Shown: piece after piece, positions 45,050-56,099 of the stretch | Numbering within the stretch: the first letter of the stretch is position 1 | Layout: every line of letters begins with the position of its first letter | DNA from: Pyrrhosoma nymphula | Lineage: Eukaryota; Arthropoda; Insecta; Odonata; Coenagrionidae | Direction of reading: 5' to 3' | Assembly (NCBI GenBank): GCA_963573305.1 | Contig: OY754335.1 | Span: forward strand, 19,135,501-19,199,500 | Length of the DNA stretch: 64,000 bases | Translations under genes and position numbers: made by a program | The notes under the pieces: generated by a model | What the model saw: the letters and a program-made list of their open reading frames with translations, nothing else | Databases searched by the model: none | Told to the model about the DNA's origin: nothing

Positions 45050-45440
45050 GTATCGGCCGCCACCAATAACTTCAAAACTTTTCTATTTAATATGAATGCC
45101 ATATTCACATAAAACTTTGTGAGAGTCAAACACTCCCGGAAAACAGGCTGAAAATAATATTGATGAATCTTACCGCATAATTTCTTGAATTATTGGCGAA
45201 TAACTGCGATAATTGAAGTCAAAATGTGAAAATTCACTAAAAAAGGCGCTTAGGTCAACTTAAATGGCTATAAAAAAGTGTTTATTGAAAACGTATTTGT
45301 GGAAAAATCTACATTTTGTGGATATTTATTTTGGTTTTCGAAATCTAATGCATGTCACAGCAAAAGCAGGATTTTTAAAAATCTATTGAACCAAAATTTG
45401 ATATTGAAGATTTGTTTTGACTTACGCATTCGTGATGGCT
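45050..45440 (+). repeat. Dispersed repeat shared with 21360-21730
   Basis: Diverged copy of the same repeat body, with ATGCCATATTCACATAAAAC, GATAATTGAAGTCA, GCAAAAGCAGGATTTTT and TTTGTTTTGACTTACGC in matching order. It follows the TACTAGGT repeat by about 370 bp, and its partner at 21360 also lies close to an ACTAG-type tip (22064), so both may belong to one element type. Confidence 0.55.
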
Positions 45441-46224
45441 AGTCTAAAAAACCAAAGTGAACAGATTTTCTTAAAAATTTCCAAATATGTTCCTCTTTGG
45501 ATATTCTATGGAATATCGAAGAAAAAACGGGGGATCATCGACATACTTTTTGCGATATTTTAGATTTTTTTAACATGGAACCTTATGGCGCTCTCCACTC
45601 GAATAGGATAAATTACGCACTTTCTCCATTCCTAATGAACAGATTTTAACAAAAAACTGATATAATGTATCTCTAATAAATTAAAATCTATTCTGAAAAA
45701 ATCATTTAATACTATCGGCTGAAATGTTTCGTAAATACGTCTAAAAATATTTATGCGAGAGTTTCAAATGTCGCGCGCGGCTATGTGGTGTAAAGTTAGC
45801 AACGTGGCATACGAAAGTACGGGACATGCTAAGCAGAGACACGTGTTGCAGCGTGTTGCAGAATGGACGCTGTTACCGGATTAAAAACGAAAGATTAAAT
45901 TAGAAACATATTTTAATACTAGTTCGCATTCGAGTGACAATACATCTTCATTAAAATACTTATTTTGAATTCTATGGCCACGGGTGTGAACTGTTTTCGA
46001 AAAATTAATTTCGCAAGAATGTCTTAAGAAATGAATCAAGTCTGCATTTAAGCAAATTTTTATGGCAATGTGTAAATTTAAAGGACAATATTTCAGAATG
46101 CACTTAAGACATAAGTCATTCCTACTGAACATAGTATAACTACGACCTATAATTTAAATTTTAAACTAGCATTAAAATTTAAGTAACTAAATTTCTCAAT
46201 GACTAACGATTACCCGACCAGCCA

Positions 46225-46252
46225 CCTTAACAGGTGTATGCACCTGTTAAGG
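46225..46252. repeat. Perfect 12-bp palindrome
   Basis: CCTTAACAGGTG (46225-46236), TATG spacer, CACCTGTTAAGG (46241-46252). It stands at the edge of a GC-rich patch (46260-46640) that has short open frames on both strands but no identifiable gene. Confidence 0.8.
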
Positions 46253-46259
46253 AGGACAT

Positions 46260-46640
46260 GCACCTATTAATTGGTAGTCCCCAGTAGTCGCGAAGGCGTC
46301 GGTCTCTGCCGCCAGAGCTGTGCGAGTTCCGGTCGACCCACGATCGCCACGCAGACCGGTCGCGCTGTCAGAAAAACGAACATTTAGTAATAAGGCATCG
46401 CCTTGGGCGACGTGCGGCGAAAGCAACTACTCCCTCTGCCGCTGGCGTGAATCAATAGCGGGGAAATGATCGGAAGGAAGGGCGTTCGTCGCTTCGGAAG
46501 GTCATTTGCGGATGGGAGCCTTGAGACAGTTTCCGGAAGGAGATGCAAAGAGAGGATAGCCGACTTTGAGCCTTTACGGAACACCCCCCGTGACCTCATG
46601 GCTCCCGCTTCCCAAGGAACGTGCTCTTCTGTTTTTTTTA
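46260..46640. other. GC-rich patch, possible old SINE head
   Basis: GTCGGTCTCTGCCGCCAGAG followed by GTGCGAGTTCCGGTCGACCC (46298-46340) is reminiscent of a tRNA-like head with a B-box-like GAGTTCCGGTCGACC, but the match is weak. No protein is recognisable in the frames on either strand. Confidence 0.25.
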
Positions 46641-47428
46641 TCCCCACTGTGGGATTGGCTTTTGATTAAATATGAAGGCCCTTTCAAGGTGAATTTAAAA
46701 GAGCAAAAGCAAATTAAGGTTCATGATAAGATGGTCCTATGCAGCCCATGATATTTAATATTTAAATTGAAAAATCAATCGATTGAGTAAAGAAATACAT
46801 AGTTAAAAGCACGAATGTACGTTCTTGCAGAAACAATCAGCTAATAACTGGTATGTTAACGCCAGTTTCGATGATGACATGTGAATTTGGGCTTAGAAAA
46901 AAATTTCTAACCTCAACAGTCGTAAATATTTTGCCAAAATATCGACAGTGAAGTTTTGTAAGCACCAATTTGTGAGATTATAAAATAAAAATCAAAATAA
47001 GAAACCATCATCAGCATTCATCAATCTGAGAATTGGTTTACTACAGCTTTCCACTCAACTGTGCCTTACCATAATAAATTTAATTTAATGCAATGTTCAA
47101 ATGGCATATTTGTACAAAATTTTGTTTCTGTATTAGTTTATGCATTGTCTTGTTGAGTTGCCTATATCACTTTATTTTTTCTTGTTTTGTTTGTATTACC
47201 TAAAAAAAAGGTCCGCTAAATACTGGAATATCTGCACAATACGGACGATTATTCTCTTGTAAATTTATAGAATGCTCATGTGAGGCTGAGTAGCCTCCGA
47301 GTATGTTTCAAATTTTTGTTAAAAAATTCTGTATTGTGATTACGAAATAAAATTTTCTCTCTCTCTCTCAAAACGCTGCAATCAGTTAACCGTGTCATTC
47401 CTTCATAACTCTTCACTTTAAGGTTTGA

Positions 47429-47590
47429 TATAATTTCACTTTGTAAAAATTCCGCGACATTTTTAATATATTCCGACCCAGGTTTCGACTTTATGCAGCC
47501 ATCGTCAAGGCCGTGAAAATGATTGCATAAATTCGATACCTGGGTCGAAATAATTAGTATTGTGGAATTTTTACCAAGTGAAATTATTTT
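47429..47590. mobile_element. Foldback element, arms about 72 bp
   Basis: Left arm about 47429-47502, right arm about 47519-47590, loop about 16 bases. The arms share ATAATTTCACTT-TGTAAAAATTCC and GACCCAGGTTTCGACTTTATGCA or near versions. On the minus strand the left arm reads TTGACGATGGC...GTCGAAACC, the loose hammerhead-like pattern of the other foldbacks. Confidence 0.7.
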
Positions 47591-47980
47591 CAAATCCGCT
47601 TTTGACGCCCTTCATAGTTTGTTTGATATATTCCCTAGTTGGTCAGCGTCGGTAAATCTCCTCATGTATTTCTCCTTATATTCTCGTTTTCAAAAGGTTG
47701 TTGCATCCCAGAATGTGGCCAATAAGTTTGCCTCTTTTTTCTTATCAAAGTTTTTGTCATAGATCTTTTCTTGCCAACTCTGCGATGGACTCCTTCATTG
47801 GTGATTCTCTCCGTCCATTTGATCGCCGTCATTTTTCGATTACTCCACTCTTGCGCTTGCTACGCTGTTGTCATTCCAGCCCCGCCTTCACTGCCATGTG
47901 ACAGCACGCTCGAAATTATGTATTAAAGCGTATCAGGCTTAAATTTGTGGAAATACTTTATGTACATTTCAAATAAAACA

Positions 47981-48326
47981 ATACTAGGTAACCGGTGCGA
48001 AAATTTCGCACTTTCACGCTATCAGGGAATAAGTATGTTTAAGAAACGGAGTAATTGGGTTTTAAATAGAGAAGGTGTATCATAAAGTACTTTCTTTATA
48101 ATTTTTTTCTTGCAAAAATATACAAAACATATGAATACAATACAGGCAAGAGAGTTTATCGAAATTTTTAAGTCAAATTAATGGGTAAATAGTGAAATTT
48201 GAGATTGAGATTGTATTTTTAGTCACAGCCGGTGATTCAACGTTTTAAATGATACCTCATTTATCACTGTAGGTGCTGTATTAACGGAGCATATACGGAA
48301 TGACAGAAAAAGATCTTTCTGTGATA
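47981..48326 (+). mobile_element. Dispersed repeat 'TACTAGGT', copy 2
   Basis: Direct repeat of 44338-44683, differing by scattered substitutions and small gaps. Similarity ends at CTTTCTGTGATAATT, exactly where the 78-bp foldback begins (48330), so the foldback may have inserted here. Confidence 0.8.
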
Positions 48327-48329
48327 ATT

Positions 48330-48542
48330 AAAACAATATTGGTAAATTTCCACGCAGTATATTATAAAAACACAGTTAAAATACACCACCGACCAAGGTT
48401 TCGGCATATATTTCGGCAATAAAAAGGAGTTTCTGAGAAAGTTGTACCTTGATAATGGCATTACATGCCGAAACCTTGGTCGGTGGTGTATTTTAACTGT
48501 GTTTTTATAATATACTGTGTGGAAATTTACCAATATTGTTTT
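48330..48542. mobile_element. Foldback element, 78-bp near-perfect arms
   Basis: Arms 48330-48407 and 48465-48542 are near-perfect complements around a 57-base loop. The centre has CTTGATAA (48448), stem GGCA (48457-48460) with TGCC (48466-48469), and GAAAC (48470-48474). This is the best preserved of the stand-alone foldbacks, and the sequence GCCGAAACCTTGGTCGGTGG of the inner arm is typical of PLE-end repeats. Confidence 0.85.
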
Positions 48543-50940
48543 ATTCGAAATGTATGTTTTAATAAAGTGCTTCCTTGCTTCCATGCTGGCGTTGCTGGCT
48601 GTTTTTACACTCTCCTTCTCATTTACGTGTACCACTGTGCAAACAGCATCGTCCTTGTGGAGAACTGACCAATGAATACACTTACGCAATACCTCTCGTT
48701 ATTTCGTAAACACAGTAACAGAAAAATTAAAGGTGTCGATATGTGACAGTTTAATGCCTCAAAAGGAATGCCGGTGACCCTTTTTCATAACAATTGGAGA
48801 ATCCTTTTTGTCATAAACCTACAATAATTAACATTCTGAAGGTGCAGGATTAGATTTTATCTGACGCAACGCGGCGTTTTTATTCATTTATATTTTTTCA
48901 TGTTTGCTGATTCAGGAGAATGCATTATGAAGGCATTATGAAGGAATTAATTAGAGATCTGAGAAAACATGGAGTAGATATCTGTAGAAAAACAATATGA
49001 GAAAAGCATGGAGTAGATATCTGTAGAAAAACAATCAACGGATTGATGACTGCAAATTATGAGGATGTCAGTTGGAAAGAATTAAATGATGTATGCATAA
49101 AACCACAATTCCGGCCGTGAATCAGCTGTAACTCATTGTCAGTCAGCATTCCGAAGAAACAATTATAAATCACTGACACCACTTGCGCAAAACTGTCTCT
49201 CCTTGGGGCAAAATATTGACTGTATCAATTTTAAATTAAAATTTTCCAAAAAATATTAAATTATTATTTTCCAGTGAAAACGATTTCCTTGTCGTTTCAT
49301 CCCTTCTCCTCCAAGTCTTTCCACTAGTTGCTTAAAAGTTGATCGATCCTCTGGATTATTGGGAATAACTATATTTTTTTTAACTCATCCCAAGTCAAAC
49401 TTACTGTAAAAAAACAGTTATTGAAATCTCAACTGATAATGACGATGACTTTATTACGGGCATCGTCCAATCACAATTACAAGATAATTTTAATATTATA
49501 AATATCAAGAAACTCAAATTACGGCTTTTATAACACAATAGAGGTAAATTTAGGAATTAAATACATTTGCATGTTTCAGAATTCTAAAAAAAAGAGAAAA
49601 ATAATAAGTAGCTAATAATACAGAGTATATAATTAGCCAAATAGATAAGAAAATAGATTTTGAGCAGGTTCATGGACGAAATAAGGCAAAGACTTGTTTA
49701 GTTGTGCTGGAACACCTCATAATCTTATTCAAATATGTATTTGAAACTACTTTTTGTGCGACTGAATAAATCTAGAGAAGGATATTGGTTTGTAGTTCTC
49801 ATGGATCGATACATGGTGGTGTTTTTGTCTTAATTCGTGCTGCCATGTGAAAATAGAGAATATTCGTGTGTTTATGACTGGGGCATGCTTGTTAATTTTC
49901 TCAAGTAATAATAGGAAATATATGTTATAATTAATAAGATTACGAAGATAAATATTAATAAAAATATCATGTAAATAATTGTACCGTGTTATTTCTCGAC
50001 TCCGGAAGTTAAAAACGAGATTTCTCACAGTATTTATGATCCATACCTTAACAGTGACGATGCAAGCGCAATTCCGCCAGATATGTGATTCTAATGTCGA
50101 TGATTTAACCATGACATCATTGCAACTTTCTAAAGGGTGGTACATGACCTTCCTGGAATTCATATCCCATTGCATCATGAACCAAGATTCTTTTGTCGCC
50201 ATGTCCGACTCTTGAAACATTATATATACATATATATAATTATATAGTATATATATTATATATATATACAAAAATTTCTGTGCTCGATCTACTTTTCCAA
50301 CAGTAATATACTCACTGCAATTCACTCTTCTAAGAACGAACCATTCGTCATCCATGGACCGAATAAAAATTATCCTCTTATCCAAAGTAATCTCCAAACC
50401 GAATGAACCAATTGTTTTGCATTTTTGTCAATAAAAACAAGGTTGTAGAATTAGAAAAACATTTGTGAAATTTTAAATTTTTTGAAAACATTTTTATTTG
50501 GGATCTGTACATAACACGATCCGTGTCATCGGCTATAGTAGTTACCCATCTTTGGAAAAACATTTATTTTAAATTGAACAAACTTCCAATAAAAATTAAA
50601 GTGAATCACTTACAATATTCAAAAGTGTCATTCAATTGCATCAACCTAAAATACAAAGAGAACATTCAATCATATGCTAATTAACTAAAAGTTTATAAAT
50701 GATTGGAGATAACAGATACCACGTAGGTAAAAAAATAGCGGGTAAAATAGATGATCATTGTATTGAGTTATTTTTTTGCAATTAGATTAGTTATTTAAAT
50801 AATGCTACATTTTTTATGCATTTGAATGTTTAGGTATGAATTTTGGGTACGGGTCAACAGTTTCCAGTAATTAATTCAGTTAATTTCCAAATGAAATACT
50901 ATTTCGTTCCACCCTAATGAAAATGATCTCCTAATTCAAA
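48543..50940. other. Gene-free stretch with a small tandem duplication and an AT hairpin
   Basis: A 39-bp unit (GCATGGAGTAGATATCTGTA and following) is present twice at 48961-49035. An AT dinucleotide-rich segment at 50221-50272 folds on itself. The 216-codon minus frame 49747-50397 runs through that AT segment, giving a Tyr/Ile run, and has no recognisable motif, so I do not call it a gene. Confidence 0.4.
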
Positions 50941-50943
50941 TAT

Positions 50944-51347
50944 TCTAGGCATTCGTGGATCCTGGTTACAGCTCCAAGGATTGCCATGCAGATCAGTACT
51001 GATCGTGGTCAAATGCCGTCATTTCTGGTTTAAGGTAAGCCTTAAATTATTCCTGTTCATCCAACTATTCCTTGTGAGCAGGGGCGATAAAATATTTTTT
51101 TGTTCTATTTACATAGTGATCTCTATAATCAACCTTTAGGGACTTGAAACCATCATCTTTTTTATTATGCCTGTTACTGGACGGTTTGTATTAAAGGGCG
51201 ATGCCGTCGAAGTCCTCGTAACGGCTGACCTAATCGACACAAAGCTTGCTGTTCCACAACGCCTTAAGGTATCACTTCCTTGTCTTTTATGGCGACAAGA
51301 ATGCGAAACTAATCAAAGACCACTCGCCGGTTATTCTCGATGGTAGT
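50944..51347 (+). pseudogene. Possible gypsy-type integrase remnant and an unidentified frame
   Basis: At 50952-51033 one frame gives HSWILVTAPRIAMQISTDRG then QMPSFLV, similar to the 'W...FG.P..I.TDRG.QF.S.LF' segment of gypsy integrases, where the Asp is catalytic. About 135 bases on, 51169-51347 encodes a 59-codon frame (MPVTGRFVLKGDAVEVLVTA and on) with protein-like composition but no family I can name. They may be parts of one decayed retrotransposon; this rests on short matches. Confidence 0.3.
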
Positions 51348-51613
51348 GAATTTTAATTCTGCCTAGGTCATGGTAGTCTTTCCAGTCCATGCTTTGTAAT
51401 GAATACATTCTGGTGCCCTTTGTTCCTTGAGGTGTCGGAGCTGTTGAAACACTAACTCCGTGTTGGGCCTTTCTTCTTTGTATTTGGTACGAAGGAGCGG
51501 CAAACAAGGACTGAGGTCCGTCTCGATTCTGAGCTTGGGAAAACGTGTGATTGCTTAATTCCTTAATAATAAGTGCATATTTGTAAAGCAAAGCAAAGTT
51601 ACTTTTGTGTTCA

Positions 51614-52828
51614 TATTGTCAGGAATTGCCTGGACCATTGCAAAGGAAGAAAGAAGAAGACTGCATGCTTTAGAAGTGTGGTGGTTTTTAGAAAATGTTT
51701 TTATTTTTTTCCACTTTTGATATTAATTAACGCATCGGACAAATTTTTAATGCTCGGTAAGGTAGACCTTTACTGGATAAGTAGCGTTTTTAAATATCTT
51801 AATTGCCTTGTTCGTGTGTCATTCTAATTTCTTAACAGACAATAACCGTGTGACTCAATATTGTCAGGAATTGCCTGGACCATTGAAAAGGAAGAATGAA
51901 GAAGACTGGATGCTTTAGAAGTGTGGTGTTATCGACGGATACTGGGAATCAGTTGGATGGACAGAGTTAAAAATAAAGAGGTGTTCAAGAGAGTGAGAGA
52001 GAAGGGGAATGAACTATATGTAAGAGTATTGTGAAAAGAAGAGCAGAATTGGTGGGGCATATGTTGAGACAAGAGAGTCTAGTGAAGAGTGCGTTAGAGG
52101 GAATGGTGGAGGGGGTGCGATGCAGAGGGAGGACAATGGAGGAACAATATCTGGCGGAAGTGAGGAAGGATGCTGGAGCAACATCCTATGAAGAAGTGAA
52201 AAGGAAAGCTCAGAACAGAGAGGAATGGAAGTCTATTTTCAAACCAAACTAAGGATTGATAACAGCAAGAAGAAGAGATTGCCAGGAAATTCCTTTTACC
52301 TCCCCTCCCTCGTGAAATAATTAAAAAATTACTTCTTTCTCGCCTTTTGGAGTCTTAGTCAAGTCGAACAAGCATATTATTTGGTCTGAAGCCATAATTG
52401 GAATTGGACCTGATTATGACAGTCAATCGCTGAAACCTAGGTCTTGAGAACTTTTTTTAACATGGTGGTATTTTTAAAAGTTTTGTCTATAAATATATAC
52501 GTTGAATATTTGGAATCGTGAAAATGCTTTGGAAACTTCACAGCAGTTTGCAAGTGTTCATTTTGTTGCTTTCTCTCAGGCGAGAAATGTTTCAAGTGCT
52601 ACAGACATGAAATTCTTGCATTTAAATGTACGATTTTATTAGATAAATGCGTTATCTTTTTTAGAAAATGTTTTTATTTTTTCTACTTTTGATATTAATT
52701 AACGCATCGGACAAATTTTTAATGCTCGATAAGGTAGATCTTTACTGGATAAGTAACGTTTTTAAATATCTTAATTGCCTTGTTCATGTGTTATTCTAAG
52801 TTCTTACCTGACAAAAACCGTGTCACTC
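51614..52828 (+). mobile_element. Tandemly duplicated LINE 3' end
   Basis: Layout: A (51614-51684), B (51685-51856), A' (51858-51928), LINE coding tail (to 52252), 3' region, B' (52657-52828). A and A' are about 70-bp direct repeats of LINE coding sequence; B and B' are about 170-bp direct repeats of its 3' region. The simplest reading is two tandem copies of one LINE 3' end, the first with an internal deletion of about 730 bp joining A to B. Confidence 0.7.
51858..52252 (+). pseudogene. LINE pol C-terminal tail (RTE/Jockey-type)
   Basis: The reading can be followed as EVWCYRRILGISWMDRVKN and KEVFKRVREKGNELYVRV in shifting frames, and then an open frame 52031-52252: MKRRAELVGHMLRQESLVKS, ALEGMVEGVRCRGRTMEEQYL, KRKAQNREEWKS. 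These are the 'WCYRR.L.I.W.DRV.N..V...V', 'RR..L.GH.LR....VK..LEG..EG.R.RGR' and 'A..R..W' elements of the region downstream of the RT in many insect LINEs. The RT itself is absent. At least one frameshift and a stop near 51914 precede the open part. Confidence 0.8.
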
Positions 52829-53935
52829 TGCCCAGGCAGTGGTATATTTAAATCCATATTTAAGAGAATTGAAAATGAACTTAAAAGTCATTGCCATTGC
52901 ATGCACATTCATTGTTAAATTTTGAACAATTTATATGTTTTACCTGTATATGCCTACTGATTCAATACGAAAAGATTAATTACAACCAGCTCTGTCAAAC
53001 ATACTTATTTACTTCAAAAGATAACATTGATTTTTACCCAAAATTTCTTTTAAAACAATATTTTTATAAATGTTCGAAATCACTTAATAAATGCATAGAC
53101 CATTTCCTCATAAAATTAAATAATTTGTTTCTTACAGCAACATGATAGCCGAGATAAATTTCTATCACAATACTCTGAGAATATTTATTTATCTATATTT
53201 TTAAAACCATAGATACATACCATTTGGATTAAAAATATAGATATTTTCTAATACGAATTTTTTGGGGTTGGAATTATGATTCGAATAATATGTAATTTAA
53301 AAAATATACAAATATAATTTACTTTCATTGGAATTGAGTTCTCAATCGCAGCGCCACTACCTGCGTTACAGAGAGACATACCAAGGTAATTATATATTAG
53401 AATATAAGTTTTGGAGTATTGGCCTTTTTCTTTTAAATAATCAACGTTCACATTGACATCACCAACGTTTCGTCATTTTTTATTGACATCCTGCGGGCTA
53501 AAAGTTTTCAAAATATTAAACAATTAAATAAAACCAGGATATAAAAATTATAATGCAATAACAATTTAAAATTTTTGAATTCCTTTGTTCTAAAAAGCGT
53601 GAGTCATGAACAGAATGATGTAGAGTGAATCAGAATGACATACATAATTTTTTTGCTTGGTAACATAAAACGTGTCGTTTATGAAACAGTAACCATGGGT
53701 TATGTAAGTGACTGATGTAGTTAGGTCATTAACTTTTTAGTAAAACATAAAAAAATAAATAGAAATGTAGAAAAGATGAACAAATCCTGATGAAACAATA
53801 AAATTCAAAATTAATACTTAATCAGTTTTTAACCATATTTTTGTATCACCTTTCTCCTAAATTCTTGATCAGATTATATTATTAATGAGCTATAAATTGT
53901 ACTTAAGTTACATATGTCACTTCTCTTATTGCATG
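52829..53935. other. Gene-free stretch
   Basis: AT-rich, with no supportable gene. It may include decayed 3' sequence of the PLE remnant that follows on the minus strand. Confidence 0.35.
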
Positions 53936-53939
53936 AATT

Positions 53940-54310
53940 TGGGTTTCTGGAAATTGCTATCATTTCTTTTAAAGTATTTTCATTAAATCCGGCTCCGATT
54001 CAATAATTTTGGCTTCATGGAAGTTGAAAGAATGATTGCAAGAAATGGCATGGTCGGCTAATGCACAGGTGTTTTTGAATGTTTTTATCAAATATTTGTG
54101 CTAATTTAGCCTTTCTTGGAAATATTGTGTAATTTGAGCAATATAAGCACTTTTGCAATCTTTACATGGAACAGAATAAACAATATTGCTCCTGAGTTTA
54201 GGAGATGGACTAGATTTGAGTCAAGAATACAATATTTTTTGTGTCTCATAATTTTTAAAGTCTGTTTTGAAATGTGTGTCTTTGATTATTTTTGCTATCT
54301 GTTCAGACAT
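53940..54310 (-). pseudogene. Second Penelope-like element: GIY-YIG domain remnant
   Basis: On the minus strand, reading from 54310 downward in one frame: MSEQIAKIIKDTHFKTDFKN, a stop, then KLRSNIVYSVPCKDCKSAYI and AQITQYFQERLN, a stop, HKYLIKTFKNTCALADHAIS, CNHSFNFHEAKIIESEPDLM. This is the PLE endonuclease order: 'R.NIVY.IPC.DC...YIGQT...L..R...H', then 'ALADH....NH.F.F....I'. Two in-frame stops break it, and the expected Gly of YIGQT is Ala. It is a different lineage from the 7999-10240 element (VPCKDCKSAYI against VPCECGGVYVG), and no RT is recognisable next to it. Confidence 0.75.
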
Positions 54311-54319
54311 TTATATTCT

Positions 54320-55127
54320 ACTATAATACTGTGGTCAATAAAAGTGAATAAGTTCTCAGGTAATTATATAGTTTGATTCTCCGAAATATTTTTGTGTTTT
54401 ACGTTTTGATTGAGATTTCTCACAGAGAATCTTGTATTATATCGTAAAATATACATTAATCGCGGTTCAGCTCATGTATTTGGTCGCAACTTAGTTAGCA
54501 TATCATGACCATTTTTTATAACTTTTGTAACATACGAGACTCTCCCACCCAGTTCTCTCCAGTTTGCACGGGGTAATTAGGGCGGATATTTCATCAGAGT
54601 GAATTGGGTGCATTATATTCGACCTTGTGTAACTCAGCATCGCGAAATCCGGTGCACAATTGGCTCGCGGGAAGTTTTCAATCAGTCGGACCAGTGCAAT
54701 TAATTTAACCCATATTGAGTATGCAGCGAAAACCCGATCTTCACGATACTCCTTACTGACAATTTCACTCCTTTCGTGTTTACTTCGAATAAAATATATA
54801 TTCTCCAATCTGCTGAATTTTTTTAAACCGGCCGTTGGACTCGACTGGGGCCATAAATGTTTTATGCTACCCTTTCCTCTTGTCCCGCTACTGTTTAATT
54901 GGCATGATGGCTGCAGTTATGGAGTTATATGCCCGGGGACTCACCGCGATGACTTGCGAAAACGTATTGTCGTTCATATTGAAAAGCGTTCGAAAAGGTG
55001 TCCGCCCTTATGGGCCTCGCGTAGTGCCTGGGTCACCGGGATTGATGCGTGAGCCCTCGACCCAATTTCCAGGAATGCAACACAGGGCAGTGTTTTCGGT
55101 CTCGCCCTCTTCAAGGGATATTACGCG
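54320..55127. other. No gene recognised; GC-richer part 54840-55120
   Basis: Frames of 130 and 98 codons on the plus strand (54660-55052 and 54835-55131) and 101 on the minus strand (54503-54808) overlap, so at most one could be real. None has a motif that I know. The last one ends inside the TTAA-family MITE boundary. Confidence 0.25.
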
Positions 55128-55131
55128 TTAA

Positions 55132-55687
55132 GGTAGTTTGAGCGAAACATCACTTTCCCTAGAATTTGATGAATTTGGCCTCATTTTAAAGAAAAAACTC
55201 TTATATTTCCATTGGTATCAAAATACTAACCCCTCACCGAACTACTTTTCGAGCAATTTGCCTGCAAACATAAGCTGTTTTACATGGGATACATTACGGC
55301 TGTGCGCTCCAGAGGGAGAATGTTAAAAAAATTAGGAACTTCTAGCGCCTAGATTTCGTCAAAATACTAACGGTGTGTAGATTGCATGTTTTCTCAACTA
55401 TTTATAAAAAAATAATCTATTACTCACCACAGTAATTTTTGCAGAATCGCAAAAATACCTGCTGTTTTGAAGGGTTTTTAGCCGAACGGCGGGAAAAAAT
55501 GAGTCAAGTTAGAGACTTATGTAGCTTTAATTATTTAATTACTGAGAATTTTGGTCATGTATAACTATATATTTGCACCATTAATATTACAATATTTATT
55601 TCATACCTTTTACAGACGCTAAAATCAAAAAATAAAATTTGAATATGATCTCCATTATGACTAGGGAACTATTTCGCTCATACCACC
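55132..55687 (+). mobile_element. TTAA-family MITE, copy C (best preserved)
   Basis: A 556-bp copy with TTAA on both sides (55128-55131 and 55688-55691), ends GGTAGTTTGAGCGAAACATC and the complement of GGTGGTATGAGCGAAATAG. Same orientation as copy A. Interior: TTTGATGAATTTGGCCTCAT, CTACTTTTCGAGCAATTTGC, GGGATACATTACGGC, GCGCTCCAGAGGGA. No coding capacity. Confidence 0.85.
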
Positions 55688-55769
55688 TTAAATGTCCCAG
55701 GTTTTGTGTGATTCTGTAATACTAGTTTGAATAGTTTGTAGTAGTTTGTTTTTGTTGTAAGTAATTGGT

Positions 55770-56095
55770 AATTGTTAGTAATAGTTTGAACTGCGGTAAT
55801 TGATTAATTTTTATAAATATTTGAGAAAACATACTAACTACACACCGTTAGTTTTTTGACGAAATCTAGTTTTTATAAATTCTTAATTTTTTTCAATATT
55901 CCCCCTCTGGAATACACAGCCGTAATCTCTCCCATGCAAAACAGCTAATATATTTTGGAAAATTGCTCGAAACGCAGTTGGGTAAGGGTTTAATATTTTG
56001 ATATCATGGAAAGATGGGAGTTTATTTTCTATATAATTATGTCAAATTCATCAAATTCTTGGTGAAGTGATATCTCGGTCCAACCACATTCAAGG
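55770..56095 (-). mobile_element. TTAA-family MITE, copy D (partial)
   Basis: Opposite orientation to copy C, 80 bp away, as with copies A and B. It holds GTTAGTTTTTTGACGAAATC, CCCCCTCTGGAATACACAGC, GATATCATGG and CAAATTCATCAAATTCTTGG in order. One end is deleted and the other tip is decayed. Confidence 0.65.
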
Positions 56096-56099
56096 GATC

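Noticed and set aside
49747..50397. 216-codon minus-strand frame
   Set aside because: It runs through an AT dinucleotide hairpin, giving a Tyr/Ile run, and shows no domain or protein-like conservation cue; AT-rich chance frame more likely.
54660..55131. 130- and 98-codon frames as a host exon
   Set aside because: They overlap in different phases, have no known domain, and the second ends at the MITE boundary; kept only as an unassigned stretch.
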